Below, piece by piece: positions 16,859 to 26,971 of a stretch of 64,000 nt of DNA (positions are counted from its first letter, which is position 1; every line of letters begins with the position of its first letter). The notes beneath the pieces are model-generated. The model saw only the letters and a list, made by a program, of their open reading frames with translations, ran no database searches and was not told the origin of the DNA. The DNA comes from Aeromicrobium flavum. GTDB taxonomy: Bacteria > Actinomycetota > Actinomycetes > Propionibacteriales > Nocardioidaceae. Location: the NCBI RefSeq assembly GCF_007992115.1, contig NZ_BJZQ01000005.1:62001-126000 (forward strand), in the 5' to 3' direction. The position numbers and the translations under genes are program-made.

Positions 16859-16875
16859 CTCACGTCTAACTTGAG
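16859..16875 (+). promoter_or_regulatory. CTCACG-N5-CTTGAG palindrome
   Basis: Third copy of the motif, with wider symmetry (ACCCTCA ... TTGAGGGT), 75 bases before the second merR gene. It would lie in the leader if transcription starts from the TAATAC box at 16814. Confidence 0.55.
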
Positions 16876-16950
16876 GGTACGCAAGACCACAGCGGTGTGG
16901 TTCTCTTGTTGTGGGAGGCCGGTCCAACCGGCAGCCAGGAAGGCGTGATC

Positions 16951-17526
16951 ATGATCGATCCTCGTGACGAGGCAGCAGAGGCGCAGGCCCAGGCCAGCGC
17001 CCAAGGCCTGTTGTTCGACGACGACGTCGCGCCCATGCCGCAGGACACGGGCTTCCGTGGTCCCACCGCCTGCAACGCCGCCGGCATCACGTACCGCCAG
17101 CTCGACTACTGGGCCCGCACCGGCCTGGTCGAGCCGACCGTGCGCTCCGCCACCGGCTCGGGCACGGCACGGCTGTACTCCTTCAAGGACATCCTGCTGC
17201 TCAAGATCATCAAGCGCCTGCTCGACGCCGGCGTCTCGCTGCAGCAGATCCGCACCGCGATCGACCACCTCCGCGAGCGCGGCACCGAGGACCTCACGCA
17301 GGTCACCCTCATGAGTGACGGTGCCAGCGTCTACGAGTGCCGCTCCGCCACCGAGATCGTCGACCTCCTCCAGGGTGGTCAGGGCGTCTTCGGCATCGCC
17401 ATCGGCGGTGTGTGGAAGGAGATCGAGGGCACGCTCCACGAGCTGCCCACCGAGCGCGCCGAGGTCGACGTCCCGTCGGCCAACGACGAGCTCGCCGCGC
17501 GCCGCGCGGCCCGCAAGGCCAACTGA
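16951..17526 (+). CDS. MerR-family regulator (Rv1830-like)
   Basis: A 191-residue single-domain MerR protein. The winged helix spans about residues 37-105: GPTACNAAGITYRQLDYWARTGLVEPTVRSATGSG is the Leu-Asp-Tyr-Trp-Ala variant typical of the Rv1830 group, followed by YSFKDILLLKIIKRLLDAGVSLQQIRTAIDHL. The C-terminal part (VYECRSATEIVDLLQGGQGVFGIAIGGVWKEIEGTLHELP) probably dimerises or binds a signal. ATG 16951 has AGGAAGG upstream; the in-frame stretch before it is not protein-like. Two copies of the CTCAnG-N5-sTTGAG palindrome precede it, suggesting self- or cross-control. A short hairpin ends the gene just before the gcvP riboswitch. Confidence 0.88.
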   Translation: MIDPRDEAAEAQAQASAQGLLFDDDVAPMPQDTGFRGPTACNAAGITYRQLDYWARTGLVEPTVRSATGSGTARLYSFKDILLLKIIKRLLDAGVSLQQIRTAIDHLRERGTEDLTQVTLMSDGASVYECRSATEIVDLLQGGQGVFGIAIGGVWKEIEGTLHELPTERAEVDVPSANDELAARRAARKAN

Positions 17527-17540
17527 CCCGGCCGACCGCC

Positions 17541-17560
17541 ACCCCGACCGAGGTCGGGGT
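17541..17560 (+). terminator. Terminator of the second merR gene
   Basis: Perfect inverted repeat ACCCCGAC - CGAG - GTCGGGGT, 14 bases after the stop codon. It also touches the -10 box of the gcvP promoter. Confidence 0.6.
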
Positions 17561-17565
17561 AGGCT
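17560..17565 (+). promoter_or_regulatory. -10 box of the gcvP transcript
   Basis: TAGGCT placed about 15 bases before the riboswitch P1 stem; transcription would begin near 17572. Confidence 0.45.
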
Positions 17566-17579
17566 GAGCCTGCCGTTTG

Positions 17580-17675
17580 AACCGTGCGGGAGAGTCCCGT
17601 TCAGGGCGCCGAAGGGGCAATTCCTCCCCGGAACCTCTCAGGCCACCGGACCGCACGTCACAGGCGACTCTGAAG
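17580..17675 (+). ncRNA. Glycine riboswitch (single aptamer) in the gcvP leader
   Basis: The leader contains the conserved glycine aptamer core in order: GGGAGAG (17588-17594), GCGCCGAAGGGGCAA (17606-17620), CCGGAACCTCTCAGG (17628-17642), GGACCG (17648-17653). The P1 stem pairs CGTGCGG (17583-17589) with CCGCACG (17651-17657). After it comes GGCGACTCTG, as seen in many gcv leaders. Only one aptamer could be found, so this is a singlet rather than the tandem type. In actinobacteria such elements usually turn gcv genes on when glycine is high. The gcvP start lies about 70 bases further on. Confidence 0.9.
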
Positions 17676-17743
17676 CCGCGTCGAGGTCGACGTGACGACA
17701 GAGGGGGAGGGTTCCATTCGTCGAGCCCTCGGGAGTCATGCTC

Positions 17744-20581
<2,838 letters not shown>

Positions 20582-21355
20582 TCGGTCCACCACCGGACGA
20601 CACGGTCCACCACTGGCGCGGGGTGCTTCGCCCAGAGCACGTGGTGGGCCGTCCCGCCCTCGGGCACGAGGTCGCGGGTGTACTCCCACCGGGTGAGGGC
20701 GGCTTCGTCGACGAGGGTCCGCTCGAAGCGGCGGGCCGCCGCCTCGATGGAGAAGCCGTCGCCGGCGAGGTGCACGGCCAGCGTCGGCAGGCTGATGCGC
20801 CGCTCGACCGGATAGGGCGGGCGGCCCGTGTGCACGATGCGTGCCCATTCCCGCATCAGGGTGCGTGCTCCCGGCCCGCCGAACCACGGCTTGGGCACGT
20901 GCCCGCGCACCAGGCCGACCACGGGGACGGTCAGCGCCATCGCCGCCAGCGGCAGGCCGATCCTCGGGTAGTGCCGGAAGTGCGGCAGCGAGACGCCCAC
21001 CAGCACGAGCCCATCGGCCGGGCGCGGGCCGATCTGGACGGCGCCGCCGAGCTGGCCGCCGAGGCTGTGCCCGAACAGCACGATCGGGCGACCCGGGTGC
21101 TCGGCGCGGGCCGCGTCGACCGCCTCCTGGGTGTCGGCGATCTCGTCGGCGTACGACCAGTCGTGCCGGCGGGAGGCTCGGGGCAGGTCGCGCTCGAAGC
21201 CACGCCGCGGCAGGGCGCGGGCTGACCAGCCGCGATCCTCGAGGGCCGCGACGAGCGGCGCGTAGAACGACGACGGGACCGCCATGGCGGGGGAGATCAG
21301 GACGATCGGGGTGCTCACCGGGCCATCCTGCCAGCGTGACAGACTCGTGTCCGAC

Positions 21356-21718
21356 ATGCCTGACGCCCTGGTGTACGCGACCTCCGCGGTCGCTCTCGTC
21401 GTGGCCGCCTTCGCCGGGTGGCACACCCTCAAGTCGTACCGCTTCAGCAACCCGCTCTTCTACGCGATCGCGCTGGTCGAGGCGCTGCTGCTCGTCGCGC
21501 TCGTCTGGGGGATTGTCGCCGCCGCGAGCACCGACCGCGACATCGAGACCGGGCTGTACCTGTCGTACCTCGTGACCACCGTCCTGATCCCGCCGGCCGC
21601 CGTGCTGTGGGGCGTGGGCGACAAGACTCGCTGGGGCACCGGCGTCGTCGCCGTGGCCCTGTTCACCGTCTCGATCATGTTGATCCGCACGCACCAGATC
21701 TGGGTGGGACATGGCTGA
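21356..21718 (+). CDS. Small membrane protein, four helices
   Basis: A 120-residue hydrophobic protein, no family recognised. Four predicted helices: ALVYATSAVALVVAAFAGWH, NPLFYAIALVEALLLVALVWGIVAA, GLYLSYLVTTVLIPPAAVLWGVG and WGTGVVAVALFTVSIMLIRTHQIW. The last residues overlap the next gene by 8 bases, and that gene also encodes a four-helix protein of similar length, so the two probably work together in the membrane. ATG 21356 is the first Met in a good place; no ribosome site is obvious. Confidence 0.7.
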   Translation: MPDALVYATSAVALVVAAFAGWHTLKSYRFSNPLFYAIALVEALLLVALVWGIVAAASTDRDIETGLYLSYLVTTVLIPPAAVLWGVGDKTRWGTGVVAVALFTVSIMLIRTHQIWVGHG

Positions 21719-22106
21719 GCACGGCCCCGCGCACGACACGCAGCACGGCTTCGGACGCGCCCTCGTGGCGCTCTACGCGATCTTCACGGTCGCGGCCACC
21801 GCCCGTTCGGTCTACCAGCTCGTGACCAAGGCCGACGAGGCGCCGGTCGCGTACGCGCTCTCGGCCGTCGCCGGCGTCGTGTACGGCGTCGCCACCTGGG
21901 CCCTGGCCACCAGCAATCGCCGGGTCGCCACGGCGGCGATCGGCTTCGAGCTGGCCGGCGTGCTGGGAGTCGGCGTGCTCAGTCTCGTGGACGCGTCCCT
22001 GTTCCCGGACGAGACCGTGTGGTCGGGCTTCGGCGCGGGATATGGCTACGTCCCGCTCGTGCTGCCGTTCATCGGCCTGTGGTGGCTGCGCCGGACCGGT
22101 CGATGA
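21711..22106 (+). CDS. Small membrane protein, four helices
   Basis: A 131-residue protein with a short His-rich N-terminus (MAEHGPAHDTQHGFG) and four helices, including LVALYAIFTVAATARSVYQLVTK and YVPLVLPFIGLWWLRR. No catalytic motif is visible and no function is known. It is the middle gene of a three-gene unit (21356-22558) with overlapping starts and stops: the membrane protein upstream (8-base overlap) and the SRPBCC protein downstream (ATGA overlap). Such a layout recurs in actinobacteria and supports co-expression rather than a specific role. Confidence 0.75.
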   Translation: MAEHGPAHDTQHGFGRALVALYAIFTVAATARSVYQLVTKADEAPVAYALSAVAGVVYGVATWALATSNRRVATAAIGFELAGVLGVGVLSLVDASLFPDETVWSGFGAGYGYVPLVLPFIGLWWLRRTGR

Positions 22107-22558
22107 CCGAGCGGGCGTACGCGTTCCGGTCCGTCTGGGACGTCGCCGAGCCGCCCGACCGGCTCTGGCACACGCTGGAGCACTTCCTCGAGCAGGAGGA
22201 CCCGCTGCCGTGGTGGGACGCGGTCCGCGTCACCGGCCACCGCGGCGAGGAGATCGACCTCGTCGCCCGGAGCGCCTTCGGCTACCGGCTGCGCTTCACG
22301 GTGTACGACCTCGACCTGCGGCCCACGACCGAGATGAGGTTCAGCGCGCGCGGCGACCTGGAGGGGACCGCTGCGCTCGCCTTCGCTCCCGGACGGCCCG
22401 GGCGCACCGAGCTGGCGATCGACTGGCACGTCGACGCGACGGCCCCGTGGATGCGACGCTCCGAGCGCGTGCTGCGGCCGGTGTTCGTGCTGGCGCACGA
22501 CCTCGTCATGAGGTCGGGGGAGCGCCGACTGAACCGGTGGTTGCGGCAGCGAGGCTGA
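22103..22558 (+). CDS. SRPBCC (START-like) domain protein
   Basis: A 151-residue soluble protein with the alternating pattern of a polyketide cyclase/START-like barrel: FRSVWDVAEPPDRLWHTLEHFLEQEDPLPWWDAV, then strands VRVTGHRGEEIDLVARSAFGYRLRFTVYDLDLRP and TELAIDWHVDATAPWM. Members bind lipids or other hydrophobic molecules in a central cavity; the ligand is unknown. The start overlaps the upstream membrane-protein stop. The 3' end overlaps the opposite siroheme-synthase gene by 53 bases. Confidence 0.75.
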   Translation: MTERAYAFRSVWDVAEPPDRLWHTLEHFLEQEDPLPWWDAVRVTGHRGEEIDLVARSAFGYRLRFTVYDLDLRPTTEMRFSARGDLEGTAALAFAPGRPGRTELAIDWHVDATAPWMRRSERVLRPVFVLAHDLVMRSGERRLNRWLRQRG

Positions 22559-23711
22559 CGACGTCGCCGATGATCGTGATGGCCGGGGCCTGCGCGTCCG
22601 CCGCGCGGTCGGCGATGGTGCCCAGCGTGGCGATCGTGGTGCGCTGGTCGGGGGAGAAGCCGCGCTCGACGACGGCGGCCGGGGTGTGCGGGTCGTGGCC
22701 CGCGGCGATGAGCTCCTCGGCGGTACTGCGCAGCCGCTTGACGCCCATCAGCATCACGAGGGTGTGGTCGCCGCGGTGGGGCAGCTCGCCGACGGCCTCG
22801 TGGCCGGTGATCACCGAGAAGCCGCGGGCGACCCCGCGGTGCGTCACGGGGATGCCGGCGGCCGCGGCGACGGCGATCGCGGACGTGACGCCCGGGACGA
22901 CCTCGACCTCGACGCCGGCCTCACGGCAGGCGAGCAGCTCCTCGCCGCCGCGGCCGAAGACGTACGGGTCGCCACCCTTGAGACGGACCACGACCTTGCC
23001 CTCGCGGGCTCGATCGACCAGCAGGGCGTTGATCTGCTCCTGCGGGATCGGGTGGTGGTCGGGCTGCTTGCCCACGTCGATGACCTCGACGTCGGGGGCG
23101 AGCTCGGCCAGGACGGACTGGGGCGCCAGCCGGTCGAACACGACGACGTCGGCCTCGGCCAGCAGGCGACGGCCGCGGGAGGTGAGGAGCCCCGGGTCAC
23201 CGGGGCCGCCGCCGACCAGCGCGACGAGGCCGCGGGCATGGGTGCGGTGGCGCAGCGGGAGGTCACCGGTCTGCAGGGCCGTGGCGAGCGCGTCGCGCAG
23301 GGCCGCGGCACGCCCGGCGTCGCCGCCGCCGCTGACGGCGATGGTCACGTCGTCGACCCGGGCGACGGCCGGAGTCCAGGCCGTCGCACGCTCGGGGTCG
23401 CCGCCCTTGAGGCAGAACACCTGACGGGACTCCGCGTCGGCCGCGACCTGGTCGTCGACCGCGGCGACGTCGGTGGCGGTCTGGACCAGCCACGCTCCCT
23501 CGAGGTCGCCGCTGCGGTAGCCGCGCTGGTGCCAGGTGATCGTGCCGCGGCCGATCGCCGACGCCAGGGAGTCCGAGACGGCGGGGGAGACGACGTGGAC
23601 GTCCGCACCGGCCTCGGCGAGCGCGAACGCTCGCCGGGTGGCCACGTGCCCACCGCCCACGACCAGGACGCGGCGACCCGAGAGTCGGAGCCCGAGAGGA
23701 AAGATGCTCAC
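22506..23711 (-). CDS. cobA: Siroheme synthase: precorrin-2 dehydrogenase + uroporphyrinogen-III C-methyltransferase
   Basis: A 401-residue two-domain enzyme. Residues 1-150 form the Rossmann precorrin-2 dehydrogenase domain (RLSGRRVLVVGGGHVATRRAFALAEAGADVHVVSP); 160-400 form the SAM methyltransferase (LVALVGGGPGDPGLLTSRG, VVRLKGGDPYVFGRGGEE, HRGVARGFSVITGH). It methylates uroporphyrinogen III twice and oxidises the product toward siroheme or B12. The N-terminal domain lacks the central part of full CysG, so it resembles actinobacterial CysG-like fusions. The GTG start overlaps the stop of the upstream reductase gene, which ties it to sulfur assimilation: siroheme is the cofactor of sulfite reductase. 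Confidence 0.92.
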   Translation of the reverse strand: MSIFPLGLRLSGRRVLVVGGGHVATRRAFALAEAGADVHVVSPAVSDSLASAIGRGTITWHQRGYRSGDLEGAWLVQTATDVAAVDDQVAADAESRQVFCLKGGDPERATAWTPAVARVDDVTIAVSGGGDAGRAAALRDALATALQTGDLPLRHRTHARGLVALVGGGPGDPGLLTSRGRRLLAEADVVVFDRLAPQSVLAELAPDVEVIDVGKQPDHHPIPQEQINALLVDRAREGKVVVRLKGGDPYVFGRGGEELLACREAGVEVEVVPGVTSAIAVAAAAGIPVTHRGVARGFSVITGHEAVGELPHRGDHTLVMLMGVKRLRSTAEELIAAGHDPHTPAAVVERGFSPDQRTTIATLGTIADRAADAQAPAITIIGDVVSLAAATTGSVGAPPTS

Positions 23712-24499
23712 GTGTGCAGGCCGCACTCCGACTTGTCCAGGCCCGCCCAGCGGCCGGCCCGGGGATCCTCGCCCGGCGCGACGCGCCGGGTGCAGGGCGC
23801 GCAGCCGATCGACGGGTAGCCGTCGTTGAGCAGCGGGTTGAGGATGACGTCGTTCTCGTTCGCGTAGGCGATCACCTGGTCGAAGGTCCAGTCGGCCAGC
23901 GGGTTGATCTTGACCAGCCCGTTCTTCTCGTCCCAGGTGACGAAGGGCGTGTCGGCCCGCAGCGGGCTGTCGTCGCGGCGGACACCCGTGATCCACGCCT
24001 CGTACCCGCCGAGGGTCTCGGCCAGCGGCTCGACCTTGCGCAGCTGGCAGCACAGCGCGGGGTCGCGCTCGAAGAGGCGCTCGCCGTACTGCGCGTCCTG
24101 TTCGGCGACGCTCTGGCGGGGCTGGACGTCGACGATCGTCAGCTGCATCGACGCCTCGACGGCGTCGCGCGTGCCGACGGTCTCGGAAAAGTGGTAGCCC
24201 GTCTCGAGGAACAGCGTGTCGACCCAGGGGACGTGGCGGGCGACGACGTGCGGCAGGACGGCGTCGGCCATCGAGCACGCGACGGCGGTCAGGTGACCGA
24301 ACTCCTGCGCCACCCAGGCGAGCAGCGCGTCGGTGTCTCCGTCGGCGAATCTGCCCTGCGCTTCCAGGGAGATCGCCCGGAGCTCGTCTCGCGACCGACG
24401 GGGCCGCGAGCGGGCTGCACGGTCGGCGACGTGGGCGGCGCGTTCGCGCTCGTGGGCGAGCTGGCGCTCACGCCGTTCGGCCAGGGTCGGGGTGCTCAC
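23708..24499 (-). CDS. cysH: Phosphoadenylyl/adenylyl-sulfate reductase
   Basis: A 263-residue cytoplasmic reductase that turns APS (or PAPS) into sulfite. The conserved core reads TLFLETGYHFSETVGTRD, LFERDPALCCQLRKVEPL, and DEKNGLVKINPLADWTFDQVIAY. The Cys pairs CC in ALCCQLRKV and CAPC in SIGCAPCTRRV, together with the C-terminal ECGLHT catalytic Cys, are the iron-sulfur form, so APS is the more likely substrate. GTG 24499 is chosen because TAATGT lies 7 bases upstream. The siroheme-synthase gene is coupled downstream; the sulfite reductase itself is not in the window. Confidence 0.94.
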   Translation of the reverse strand: MSTPTLAERRERQLAHERERAAHVADRAARSRPRRSRDELRAISLEAQGRFADGDTDALLAWVAQEFGHLTAVACSMADAVLPHVVARHVPWVDTLFLETGYHFSETVGTRDAVEASMQLTIVDVQPRQSVAEQDAQYGERLFERDPALCCQLRKVEPLAETLGGYEAWITGVRRDDSPLRADTPFVTWDEKNGLVKINPLADWTFDQVIAYANENDVILNPLLNDGYPSIGCAPCTRRVAPGEDPRAGRWAGLDKSECGLHT

Positions 24500-24506
24500 G
24501 CAGTCG

Positions 24507-24512
24507 ACATTA
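24507..24512 (-). promoter_or_regulatory. -10 box, leaderless start of cysH
   Basis: TAATGT on the minus strand ends 7 bases before the GTG at 24499. Confidence 0.5.
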
Positions 24513-24605
24513 GTTCGCCGTCGAACACGTCCCCGACCCGTCCAACATGCGAACATGCCCAACTCACGGCAAGGTGGAGGCGAACCAATCGAAGGGAGTC
24601 ACCCC

Positions 24606-24752
24606 ATGTGGAACACCATCTTGTGGATTGCCGCAGTGATCATCGCGATCTTCGGCATCATCCGACTTGTCCAGCGCGACTTCGTGATGGGCGCCGTGCT
24701 CATCGTCATCGCCCTGCTCGTCGGCCCGGGCGGCGTCAGCCTCTTCACCTGA
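24606..24752 (+). CDS. GPGG-motif small membrane protein
   Basis: A 48-residue protein, two short hydrophobic helices (NTILWIAAVIIAIFGIIRLV and FVMGAVLIVIALLVGPGGVSLF) joined by a charged turn (QRDF). The ending GPGG is the mark of a small actinobacterial membrane protein family of unknown function. ATG 24606 has GGGAG 7 bases before it. It stands between cysH (divergent) and the Sua5-like gene, whose promoter lies 12 bases after its stop. Confidence 0.7.
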   Translation: MWNTILWIAAVIIAIFGIIRLVQRDFVMGAVLIVIALLVGPGGVSLFT

Positions 24753-24764
24753 GTCACTGACGTC

Positions 24765-24770
24765 TAGGGT
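24765..24770 (+). promoter_or_regulatory. -10 box, leaderless start of Sua5/YciO-like gene
   Basis: TAGGGT ends 7 bases before the ATG at 24778; this decides the start over GTG 24769, which overlaps the box. Confidence 0.5.
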
Positions 24771-24777
24771 GGCGAAC

Positions 24778-25401
24778 ATGGTTCGCTACATCGACATCCA
24801 TCCCGTTGACCCGCAGCAGCGCACCGTCGAACAGGCGGTCGCGGTGCTGCGGGGCGGCGGGTTGGTCGCTTATCCGACCGACTCCGGTTATGCGCTCGGC
24901 GCCCAGATCGGCAATGCCGACGCCTTGCAGCGCATCCGGAGCATCCGCGAACTGGACGACAAGCACCACTTCACGCTCGTCTGTCGCGACTTCTCCCAGC
25001 TGGGCCAGTTCGTCCGGGTGGACAACTCCGTCTTCCGCGCCGTCAAGGCCGCGACGCCCGGCCCCTACACCTTCATCCTTCCGGGCACGATGGACGTCCC
25101 GCGCCGCCTCCTGCAGGCCAAGAAGAAGACGGTCGGCGTGCGCATCCCCGACCACAAGGTCGTCCGGGCCCTGGTCGACGAGCTCGGCGAGCCGCTGCTG
25201 TCGTCGACGCTGATCCTTCCCGGCGAGACCGAGCCGATGACCCAGGCCTGGCAGATCGACGAGGCGATCGGCGACCGGATCGATGCGGTCATCGAGTCCG
25301 GTGACGAGGTCATCGGCGAGCCGACGACCGTGATCGACCTGTCCGAGGGCTACGCGGTGGTCAGCCGCGTCGGCGCAGGCGATCCCACGCCCTTCGAATA
25401 G
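24778..25401 (+). CDS. Sua5/YciO/YrdC family protein (threonylcarbamoyl-AMP synthase-like)
   Basis: A 207-residue protein with the YrdC fold. The nucleotide and substrate-binding segments are GGGLVAYPTDSGYALGAQIGN, KHHFTLVCRDFSQLGQF and PGPYTFILPGTMDVPRR, KTVGVRIPDHKV. YrdC/Sua5 proteins make threonylcarbamoyl-AMP for the t6A37 modification of tRNA; the YciO branch is closely related and less well understood. The short length, the YPTDSGYALG variant of YPTET.YGLG and the absence of a Sua5 extra domain suggest YciO rather than the main TsaC. It overlaps the opposite DUF1992 gene by 41 bases at the 3' end. Confidence 0.85.
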   Translation: MVRYIDIHPVDPQQRTVEQAVAVLRGGGLVAYPTDSGYALGAQIGNADALQRIRSIRELDDKHHFTLVCRDFSQLGQFVRVDNSVFRAVKAATPGPYTFILPGTMDVPRRLLQAKKKTVGVRIPDHKVVRALVDELGEPLLSSTLILPGETEPMTQAWQIDEAIGDRIDAVIESGDEVIGEPTTVIDLSEGYAVVSRVGAGDPTPFE

Positions 25402-25939
25402 CCCCAGGCGTCGACGACGGCGGCGGCGGGACGTCGTCCGTCGGCCGACCGCGGCCGCGCCGCTCCCGCCAGGCAGCCACCTCCACCTCGACGTCCCGCA
25501 GCTGCGTCACCACCGGCGGACCGCCCTGCAGCTGACGACGAGCAGCCACGATCCGGCGGTTGAAGTCCTCGACGGCCTCGCGCACCGCCCGCTCCGATCG
25601 CAGCGCGTCGAGCTGCTCGTCGAGAGCGGTGTCGTCCTTGCGCAGCTGCAGCGCCTCCGGCAGCACCCCGGTGATCTGCTCGCGCTCGATGAACCGTTTG
25701 AGCCACCAGTCGGGCTCGGCCGCGGTGTCGATGTGGGGGAGCGGCTTGCCCGCGTAGGGCAGGTCGTCGAACTCGCCCCGCGCCATCGCCGCGCGGATCT
25801 GCTGGTCGACCCACAGGGTCTGGTCCTCCGGCCGGCGGCGCGGCGGGGGAGTCGCCTCCTCGTCCGGCGGCGTGCTGTCGGTCTCGCCCTGCGGATCCAT
25901 CCGGTAGCGAGCAGCGCGGTTGCGGGCGTCCTCGTCCAT
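25361..25939 (-). CDS. DUF1992 (DnaJ-homologue subfamily C member 28-like) protein
   Basis: A 192-residue protein. After a charged, Pro-rich N-terminus, residues about 40-110 hold the DUF1992 motif: WVDQQIRAAMARGEFDDLPYAGKPLPH. The remainder is charged and probably helical (LRKDDTALDEQLDALRSERAVREAVEDFNRRIVAARRQL). Function is unknown; the name comes from a domain found next to J domains in eukaryotes, and no J domain is present here. ATG 25939 follows a TAGACT box by 7 bases, so a leaderless transcript is likely, in addition to read-through from the DUF1905 gene. Confidence 0.8.
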   Translation of the reverse strand: MDEDARNRAARYRMDPQGETDSTPPDEEATPPPRRRPEDQTLWVDQQIRAAMARGEFDDLPYAGKPLPHIDTAAEPDWWLKRFIEREQITGVLPEALQLRKDDTALDEQLDALRSERAVREAVEDFNRRIVAARRQLQGGPPVVTQLRDVEVEVAAWRERRGRGRPTDDVPPPPSSTPGAIRRAWDRLRRRG

Positions 25940-25946
25940 CGGCGCC

Positions 25947-25952
25947 AGTCTA
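25947..25952 (-). promoter_or_regulatory. -10 box, leaderless start of DUF1992 gene
   Basis: TAGACT on the minus strand lies 7 bases before ATG 25939 and overlaps the stop of the upstream DUF1905 gene. Confidence 0.45.
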
Positions 25953-26237
25953 CGTTTCGACGCGCAGGCGCACCCGGATCCGATCACCCTCCCCGCAGCC
26001 CTCGGCCTGCCTGACGGCCTTCTTCACAGGAAGGATGAACGTCGCCAGCTCCTTGCTCGGGAAGACCGAGGTGCGCCACGTGCTGGCGCCGACGGTGACC
26101 TCGACCTTCACCGAGCCGAACCCCGCCTTGTGGGGGATGAGCTCGTCGATCTCGTCCGTGACGTCCTCGGGAAGGGTCAGGAAGTGCCACGTCCCCTCGT
26201 CACGCCATCGCCACAGGGTCGCCTCGAACTCGAACAC
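25950..26237 (-). CDS. DUF1905 domain protein
   Basis: A 95-residue protein whose whole length matches the DUF1905 beta-barrel: EATLWRWRDEGTWHFLTLPEDVTDEI, GFGSVKVEVTVGASTWRTSVFPSKELATFILPVKKAVR, and GDRIRVRLRVE. The domain occurs alone or with YdeI-like domains; its role is unknown. GTG 26237 is the first reasonable start. It begins 23 bases after the anti-sigma factor gene, so it may be read together with the SigK operon. Confidence 0.8.
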   Translation of the reverse strand: MFEFEATLWRWRDEGTWHFLTLPEDVTDEIDELIPHKAGFGSVKVEVTVGASTWRTSVFPSKELATFILPVKKAVRQAEGCGEGDRIRVRLRVET

Positions 26238-26260
26238 GAGGCGATCCTCGCCGATCCTGC

Positions 26261-26971
26261 TCAGAAGGGGAACAGGGCGACCAGTTCGTCGGTCGTGGCG
26301 TCCTCGGCGTCCGGGTCCGTCTCGACGGTGACCCCGGCGGCCGAGGCGGTCGAGGCGTCACCCTCCAGCAGGACGGTCTGGTCCGGGCTCCTGGCCATGG
26401 AGCCCGCGTTGACCATGTCGTCGCCCTGCTGCAGCCAGACCACGTACGAGTGGCCCTTCGGCGCGGGCGGCATGTCGCTGGTCACGAGGACCGCACGCCC
26501 GAGCGAGGGGGAGCGGACCACGGTGGCCTTGGCCCCGTCCTCGAACTCCTGGGTGACGCGCTGGGCGTCGTCCGCGCGCAGGACGCGGTCGGCGAGGCTG
26601 ACGACCTGGCCGGAGCCGGTCTCGTCCTGCCAGGGGCGGGTGACGCCGACACCGACACCACCGACCACGACGGCCGCCGCGGCTGCGGCGACCAGCAGTC
26701 GACGGGGCGTCCGTCGAGCCGGGCGGGACGGGGACCCGACCCGGGGCGGCAGCTGGCGGGTCTCGCCGATCGCGGCGAGCACCGAGCCGCGCAGCTCGGG
26801 CGGCGGCTCCTCTGCGGTGAGCGCCGAGAGCTCGGACACGGCCTCGCGGAGCGAGGCGACCTCTTCGGTGCAGATCTCGCACCCGGTGAGGTGCCGCTCG
26901 AACTGCTGGCGCTCGATGTCGGTGACCGCGTCGAGCGCGTAGGCGCCAGACAGGGCATGGACGTCGCTCAT
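26261..26971 (-). CDS. rskA: Anti-sigma-K factor RskA
   Basis: A 236-residue single-pass membrane protein. The N-terminal 80 residues are an anti-sigma domain (LSGAYALDAVTDIERQQFERHLTGCEICTEEVASL) with the HxxxCxxC zinc-type motif; one helix follows at about 92-108 (LLVAAAAAAVVVGGVGVGV); the extracytoplasmic C-terminal part is an RskA domain (GHSYVVWLQQGDDMVNAGSM). It should hold SigK at the membrane until proteolysis frees it. Its ATG overlaps the sigma factor stop (ATGA), the usual sigma/anti-sigma pairing. Confidence 0.92.
   Translation of the reverse strand: MSDVHALSGAYALDAVTDIERQQFERHLTGCEICTEEVASLREAVSELSALTAEEPPPELRGSVLAAIGETRQLPPRVGSPSRPARRTPRRLLVAAAAAAVVVGGVGVGVTRPWQDETGSGQVVSLADRVLRADDAQRVTQEFEDGAKATVVRSPSLGRAVLVTSDMPPAPKGHSYVVWLQQGDDMVNAGSMARSPDQTVLLEGDASTASAAGVTVETDPDAEDATTDELVALFPF

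Noticed and set aside
17658..17740. Second glycine aptamer or clear terminator in the gcvP leader
   Set aside because: No second copy of the GCCGAAGG/CTCTCAGG core and no strong stem-loop before the start codon could be found.
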